In this document: piece by piece, positions 59,874 through 64,000 of the stretch | Layout: every line of letters starts with the position of its first letter | Position numbering within the stretch: the stretch's first letter is position 1 | Assembly (NCBI GenBank): GCA_040769385.1 | Contig: JAXGLD010000003.1 | Location: 124,001 to 188,000 of the forward strand | Reading direction: 5' to 3' | Length of the DNA: 64,000 bases | Source of the DNA: PHAA01 sp022706565 | GTDB lineage: Bacteria; Bacillota; Syntrophomonadia; Syntrophomonadales; Syntrophomonadaceae | Made by a program: the position numbers and the translations under genes | The notes under the pieces: generated by a model | The model's database searches: none | What the model was told of the DNA's origin: nothing | What the model saw: the letters and a program-made list of their open reading frames with translations, nothing else

Positions 59874-60685
59874 AGATAATGATTGTCAATAACAAAAGGC
59901 TTTCCAGTACCATGGAAATGGGCGATAAGGTAGCTTTGGCCCTGCACCGTATGGGAGTCGAGGTGCTCATCGACAGCAGCAGTGCCGATATAACTTCGGA
60001 ACCGTTTGAGGCCATAATAGTTCTGGGCGGAGACGGTACCATGATCAGGACCGCCCGGCAATATGCTGACCGCAACGTACCAGTTTTGGGCGTGAATATG
60101 GGAACAGTTGGGTTTCTCAGTAATATCCGGGCGGATGAATTTGACCGGTACTTACAGCCTTTCGTCAATGGGGATTTCACTCTGGAGGAGAGGATGCTGC
60201 AGGAGATAAGCGTATTTCAGGGTAACTGCCTGATCGATAGGCTGTTGAGCCTCAATGAAGTCAGCATCAAGTCCAGAGCTGCCCGGACCATATCTCTGGA
60301 AGTCAAGATAGAAGGTCACCCCCATGGAATATATCGCGGTGACGGCCTGATTGTGGCTACCCCCAGCGGTTCCACCGGCTATTCACTCTCCTGTGGAGGC
60401 CCGATCATCGATCCGGTTTTGGATGCATTTGTACTAACCCCTATATCATCATACAAGCTTAATAAACGGCCTCTAGTGGTTGCAGCCGATAAACAGATCG
60501 AGATCAAGCCGCGGGATGGGGAACAGTACTACGTTGCTGTGGACGGTCAGGTCTGTACGAATATAAAGGATGATGGTTTGGTGCATATCAAGAAGGCTGA
60601 CCGGGGTTTGAAGCTGGCCATAGTCAAACCGCGTTTCTTCTTTGAGACCATGGAGGAACGGTTGCAGCGAGACCAGAATGGGTAA
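59870..60685 (+). CDS. nadK: NAD+ kinase
   Basis: 271-residue NADK making NADP+. The GGDGTM motif is near residue 47, LNEVSIKSR (NE/D motif) near 124, and the glycine-rich GSTGYSLSCGGP near 162. It starts at GTG 59870, overlapping the tlyA stop. Position between tlyA and argR is typical of Clostridia. Confidence 0.96.
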   Translation: MKIMIVNNKRLSSTMEMGDKVALALHRMGVEVLIDSSSADITSEPFEAIIVLGGDGTMIRTARQYADRNVPVLGVNMGTVGFLSNIRADEFDRYLQPFVNGDFTLEERMLQEISVFQGNCLIDRLLSLNEVSIKSRAARTISLEVKIEGHPHGIYRGDGLIVATPSGSTGYSLSCGGPIIDPVLDAFVLTPISSYKLNKRPLVVAADKQIEIKPRDGEQYYVAVDGQVCTNIKDDGLVHIKKADRGLKLAIVKPRFFFETMEERLQRDQNG

Positions 60686-60744
60686 CAACTAACTTCAACT
60701 CATTCCTGATCATGATGACAGTATAATTTCGAGGGGGGCATACT

Positions 60745-61194
60745 ATGAAGTCCAGAAGGCATTTCGCTATCCGACAGATATTGGGCAGTGAGCGCGTCAG
60801 CACCCAGGAAGAATTATGCGATGCCCTGCGCCGCAAAGGTTTCGATGTCACCCAGGCTACTGTTTCCCGCGACATCAGGGAACTGCGTCTGATCAAGGTG
60901 CCGACTGACAATGGCTATTCTTATGCTTGGCCGGAAGCCAAAATACCAATGCAGTTGCAGCGGGCCAAGCGGGTCTTCAGCGATTCAGTGGTTGGCCTGG
61001 ATTCCAGTGAGAATATTATCGTAATTAAAACCCTGCCCGGTGCCGCCCAGTCCGTCGCGTCTTTGATCGATTCACTGGACAACCCCCAGATTCTGGGTAC
61101 AGTGGCCGGCGACGATACCATCCTGGTGGTGATAAGAGCCAAGGAACGCGTTGCTGAAGTAAAATACTATTTCGCGCGCCTTATGCAGCCTTAA
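60745..61194 (+). CDS. argR: Arginine repressor ArgR
   Basis: 149-residue ArgR/AhrC. The winged-helix domain (1-70, TQEELCDALRRKGFDVTQAT, VSRDIRELRL) and the hexamerisation/arginine-binding domain with the conserved GTVAGDDTILVV near residue 120. The ATG follows GAGGGGGGC. A TATAAT at 60722-60727 without a clear -35 may start a local transcript. No obvious ARG box pair was seen upstream. Confidence 0.96.
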   Translation: MKSRRHFAIRQILGSERVSTQEELCDALRRKGFDVTQATVSRDIRELRLIKVPTDNGYSYAWPEAKIPMQLQRAKRVFSDSVVGLDSSENIIVIKTLPGAAQSVASLIDSLDNPQILGTVAGDDTILVVIRAKERVAEVKYYFARLMQP

Positions 61195-61239
61195 CCGGAC
61201 TGATTGCAATCCCGGAAATACTGCCCCCGCCATCTCACG

Positions 61240-61259
61240 GCCGCCAGCGCGGCTTTTTT
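61240..61259 (+). terminator. Terminator after argR
   Basis: GCCGC / GCGGC around CAGC, then T6. A TTGACA at 61262-61267 with TACAAT 15 bases on (61283-61288) is a possible recN promoter. Confidence 0.75.
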
Positions 61260-61381
61260 GTTTGACAATCGGCCCTCATGACTACAATTCTTGAGTAGAC
61301 CGGCAGATAAGTTTAAAATGATGCATAAGGTACGTCGAAGCAGGCCTGAGAAATCAAGAATGTAATTCGGTGGAATAAATA

Positions 61382-63079
61382 ATGCTGGAAGAACTCTACA
61401 TAGATAATTTCATCCTGATAGATGACATGCACCTGCAATTCTCGGCTGGCATAAATGTGATGAGCGGGGAAACCGGGGCGGGCAAATCAATAATAATCGA
61501 CGCTTTGGGAGTGCTGTTGGGCGATCGCATCAACACCGACCTGGTCAAGGACAATAGCCGCCGGGCGGTAGTCGAGGGAGTCTTTGATGTGAGCGGGAAT
61601 AATGAAGCGCTTCTTTTTTTGTCCCAGCAGGGCTTGAACGACGAGGACGAGGAGCAGGCCAGAGTCATACTGGCCCGGGAGATCCACCCGGGTGGCCGCT
61701 CAACCGCCAGGATAAATGGCCGCCAGGTAACGGTGACTGCGCTTAAGTCTCTGGGCGCCTGGTTGGTGGATATTCACCTTCAGGACGACCGTCAAAACAT
61801 TATGAAGCCGGTTTATTACCTTGATTACGTGGACGGATTTGCCGGTCCCATTACTGATCTGCGACAGGAGGTATCCTCGAAATTTCAGCTGCTGCAGGCG
61901 CAGCAGGCCCAACTGAAGGAATTGCAGGAGGGGATCCAATACCGTAACCAACGTTTGGACTACCTCGACTTTCAGATCAGGGAGATCGAATCCGCCCGTT
62001 TGTATGAGGGTGAAGAGGAAGAATTGGCTTTAAAACGCGATCGCATTAAAAATGCCGCCAGACTCCTCAAAATTACCAACCACCTGCTTGAATTGCTATA
62101 CGATGGCGAGGAGGCGGCTAGCGCCCATGACCAGGTCGGGGCGGGACTTGCTGAGGTCATGCAAGTGAAAAACGACAGTTTCTTTGCCTCCTTGGCCGAG
62201 CCCCTAGAAAGTATCTATTTTTCTCTGCAGGATATAGCCAACCAGGTAGCTGAATTTAGGGAGAGCCTTGATTTTGAACCAGGCGAACTGGAAGAAATCG
62301 AGAACCGCCTTTATCTGATCAGCCGGCTCAAGGGGAAATATGGTTCCGGAGTGGCCGAGATTTTAGCTCATCTGGAAAAAGCCCGCCAGGAAAAGGAGTT
62401 GTTGTTGGCAAGTGAAGATCGACTTAAGCAAGCCCGGGAGGAATTTGAGCGCGTAAGAGCCGAGTACCTCCAGAAGGCTGAAGAACTAAGCCAGCGGCGC
62501 AGCCAGGCGGCGGTAACGCTGGCCGCCCGGGTCCACCAGGAATTGATGGATTTGAATATGCCCAATATCTGTTTTGAGGTAAGACTGTCCCGCCGGGAAA
62601 TACCCAGCAGCAAGGGCATTGATGCAATTGATTTTTGGTTTTCGCCCAATCCTGGAGAAGAGATGAAACCTGTAAACAAGATTGCTTCGGGAGGGGAGAT
62701 ATCAAGATTTATCCTGGCCCTGAAAACCGCCTTGGCCGATGTCTACAATATCCCCACCCTGATCTTCGATGAGATCGACGCTGGTTTGGGTGGAGAAGCC
62801 CTGAACTCGGTAGCACGGAAGCTGGGCCAACTGAGCCGCAATCACCAACTGATTCTGGTGACCCATTCCCCCCAAGTAGCCAGTTACGGGCACCGCAACC
62901 TGATAGTTCAGAAAACGGTGTCTGGCGGCAAGACCTACACTAGGGTCAAGGACCTCGATACAGATGAAAAAGTAGTCGAGATAGCCCGTATGCTGGCTGG
63001 AGACAGCTATACCCAGCTGACCATTGAACATGCCCGCGAGATGATAGCATCCGCAAAGACCCGGAAACGAACTTCATAA
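61382..63079 (+). CDS. recN: DNA repair protein RecN
   Basis: 565-residue SMC-like ATPase used in double-strand-break repair. N-terminal half LEELYIDNFILIDDMHLQFS and Walker A GETGAGKSIIIDALG near residue 30; long coiled coils (about 155-200, 320-380); C-terminal signature SGGEISRFILALK near 440, Walker B LIFDEIDAGLGGEA near 459 and the H-loop VTHSPQVASYG. The ATG has only a weak GGTGGA site. No LexA box is visible upstream. Confidence 0.96.
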   Translation: MLEELYIDNFILIDDMHLQFSAGINVMSGETGAGKSIIIDALGVLLGDRINTDLVKDNSRRAVVEGVFDVSGNNEALLFLSQQGLNDEDEEQARVILAREIHPGGRSTARINGRQVTVTALKSLGAWLVDIHLQDDRQNIMKPVYYLDYVDGFAGPITDLRQEVSSKFQLLQAQQAQLKELQEGIQYRNQRLDYLDFQIREIESARLYEGEEEELALKRDRIKNAARLLKITNHLLELLYDGEEAASAHDQVGAGLAEVMQVKNDSFFASLAEPLESIYFSLQDIANQVAEFRESLDFEPGELEEIENRLYLISRLKGKYGSGVAEILAHLEKARQEKELLLASEDRLKQAREEFERVRAEYLQKAEELSQRRSQAAVTLAARVHQELMDLNMPNICFEVRLSRREIPSSKGIDAIDFWFSPNPGEEMKPVNKIASGGEISRFILALKTALADVYNIPTLIFDEIDAGLGGEALNSVARKLGQLSRNHQLILVTHSPQVASYGHRNLIVQKTVSGGKTYTRVKDLDTDEKVVEIARMLAGDSYTQLTIEHAREMIASAKTRKRTS

Positions 63080-63108
63080 ATACAGGCATCCACCCTCTTG
63101 ATGTATCG

Positions 63109-63138
63109 GTATATTATGCCCCCGCCAAGGGGACAATA
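63109..63138 (+). promoter_or_regulatory. Sigma-F-type promoter of spoIVB
   Basis: GTATA at 63109-63113, exactly 15 bases, GGGGACAATA at 63129-63138, fitting the sigma-F pattern GyATA-N15-GGnnAnAnTR at every defined base. A forespore promoter is expected, since SpoIVB is a forespore protease. Confidence 0.65.
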
Positions 63139-63168
63139 TAGCGAGACTATTTCGGGAGGGAATATTTT

Positions 63169-64000
63169 TTGCCCAAAATGCGCCCGCTGATAGGCATATT
63201 CTTGTCTCTCTTGTTTCTAACCTTATGCCTGCACCCACAGATAAGAAACATAATTGTCCTGCCCGCTACCCAAAGAATGGTGGTAGGTGAGACCAACCTT
63301 ATCAATATCGACCTGCCCGAGCGGCTGCAGAGAAGCATTGAATTGACTGTATCCCGCCCTTCCCGCAATGTCTTTGCGCCCCGCGATGATGAAGCGGTTA
63401 GCATTTCCCGCAACGGCTCCAGTTATGAAATAATGGCGCTTAAACCGGGGACAACAGAAGTTAGCCTCAACTTGTGGGGGTATATTCCCCTGAAATCCAT
63501 CCAGATCCAATCCCTGCCCCCCAAACGGGTGGTGGTGGGCGGTCATTCCATCGGTGTATTTCTTCATTCCCAAGGGATTATGGTGGTAGGCTTCGCTCCC
63601 ATCCTGGGTGATGGTGAGCAAAAATTCTATCCCGGCCGCGATGCCGGTATGGAAATCGGTGATCTGATCATGGCGGTTGACGGGCAGGCGGTAACCACCG
63701 AAATGGATCTGGCCCGGTTGATCGATGCCAAGGGCCCTAATACCATGCAATTGACTGTTAATAGAAGGGGTAAGGAGTTGCTCATCCCGATGACCCCGGT
63801 TCACTGCGCTGAAACCGATCGCTTCCGCATTGGCCTTTTCATACGTGACGGGGTGGTGGGTGTCGGGACCATGACCTGCTGGGATCCACAGACCCGTTAT
63901 TATAGCGCCTTGGGCCACATAATTGTCGATGCCGATACCAAACAGGGCATCAATGTGATGAACGGCAAAATAGTCAGCGCTTCGATTCAGACCATCAAAC
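63169..64000 (+). CDS. spoIVB: Stage IV sporulation protein B (SpoIVB peptidase), C-terminus cut by window edge
   Basis: At least 277 residues of SpoIVB, the forespore-secreted S55 serine protease that triggers pro-sigma-K processing. A membrane/signal helix (about 5-25), a PDZ domain (about 110-205, GRDAGMEIGDLIMAVDGQAV) and the start of the S55 domain with the catalytic-type His in SALGHIIVDADT. The active Ser lies beyond the window. It starts at TTG 63169 behind GGGAGGGAA. Its substrate pathway target, pro-sigma-K, is at 17 kb. spo0A would be expected next. Confidence 0.94.
   Translation, partial: MPKMRPLIGIFLSLLFLTLCLHPQIRNIIVLPATQRMVVGETNLINIDLPERLQRSIELTVSRPSRNVFAPRDDEAVSISRNGSSYEIMALKPGTTEVSLNLWGYIPLKSIQIQSLPPKRVVVGGHSIGVFLHSQGIMVVGFAPILGDGEQKFYPGRDAGMEIGDLIMAVDGQAVTTEMDLARLIDAKGPNTMQLTVNRRGKELLIPMTPVHCAETDRFRIGLFIRDGVVGVGTMTCWDPQTRYYSALGHIIVDADTKQGINVMNGKIVSASIQTIK

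Noticed and set aside
61260..61381. LexA (SOS) box upstream of recN
   Set aside because: No CGAACrnryGTTyG-like site is present.
1..64000. CRISPR arrays, insertion sequences, tRNA or rRNA genes
   Set aside because: No regularly spaced repeats, transposase genes, terminal inverted repeats or tRNA/rRNA landmarks were seen anywhere in the window.

Overview
The window looks like chromosome of an anaerobic, spore-forming, monoderm member of the Firmicutes (Clostridia). I infer a Syntrophomonas-like (Syntrophomonadaceae) relative. The evidence is a full spoIIIA operon, an uninterrupted sigK, spoIVB at the right edge, a type IV pilus cluster with PilMNO but no PilP/PilQ outer-membrane parts, frequent GTG/TTG starts behind strong GGAGG sites, and a large FAD/iron-sulfur oxidoreductase of the kind seen in syntrophic fatty-acid oxidisers. 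The species call is inference. No tRNA, rRNA, IS element, prophage or CRISPR array was seen.

Layout. 1-13.2 kb: rarA (minus, cut by the left edge), PRC-barrel and zinc-ribbon proteins, an AI-2E-family permease, then the conserved alaS-ireB-ruvX-DUF1292 run, VanW protein, mltG, a U32 peptidase (TrhP-like), DUF4911 and a penicillin-binding protein, matching the yrrI-alaS-yrrK-yrrL-yrrO-pbpI neighbourhood of Bacillus. 13.3-16.5 kb: one 3-kb FAD/Fe-S fusion with its own promoter, two CsoR-like palindromes and a methionine-rich tail. 16.5-18 kb: an unknown minus-strand gene divergent from sigK. 18.1-24.9 kb: a GalT-like protein, YqeG phosphatase, aroE, a lone pseudopilin, UPF0316, aroC, aroK and nadE, mostly overlapping. 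25.1-34.3 kb: type IV pilus cluster (pilB, pilT, pilC, pilin, pilD, three minor pilins, pilM, pilN, pilO). 34.4-39.9 kb: tldD/tldE, aroQ, M24 peptidase, efp and a CD1247-type protein. 40.1-45.3 kb: spoIIIAA-AH. 45.3-52.4 kb: accB, accC, Asp23/AmaP/DUF2273, nusB, a diverged folD, xseA, xseB, ispA. 52.4-55.0 kb: a minus-strand block of UspA, a cysteine-desulfurase-like enzyme and a DsrE-like protein. 55.3-57.1 kb: a small unknown protein, then a promoter, a roughly 560-nt gene-free structured stretch and a multi-pass membrane protein, which together I read as an OLE RNA locus with its partner OapA. 57.1-64 kb: dxs, tlyA, nadK, argR, recN and spoIVB (cut by the right edge).

The most notable system is the OLE RNA/OapA ribonucleoprotein, in its classical place between ispA and dxs but separated from ispA by the inserted sulfur/stress block and carrying its own strong promoter. 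Other points of interest are the paired CsoR-like palindromes and Met/Pro-rich tail of the FAD/Fe-S oxidoreductase, a FolD paralogue that has lost its NADP and PCTP motifs, a minor pilin that seems to start at ATT, and structured leaders ahead of spoIIIA and acc.
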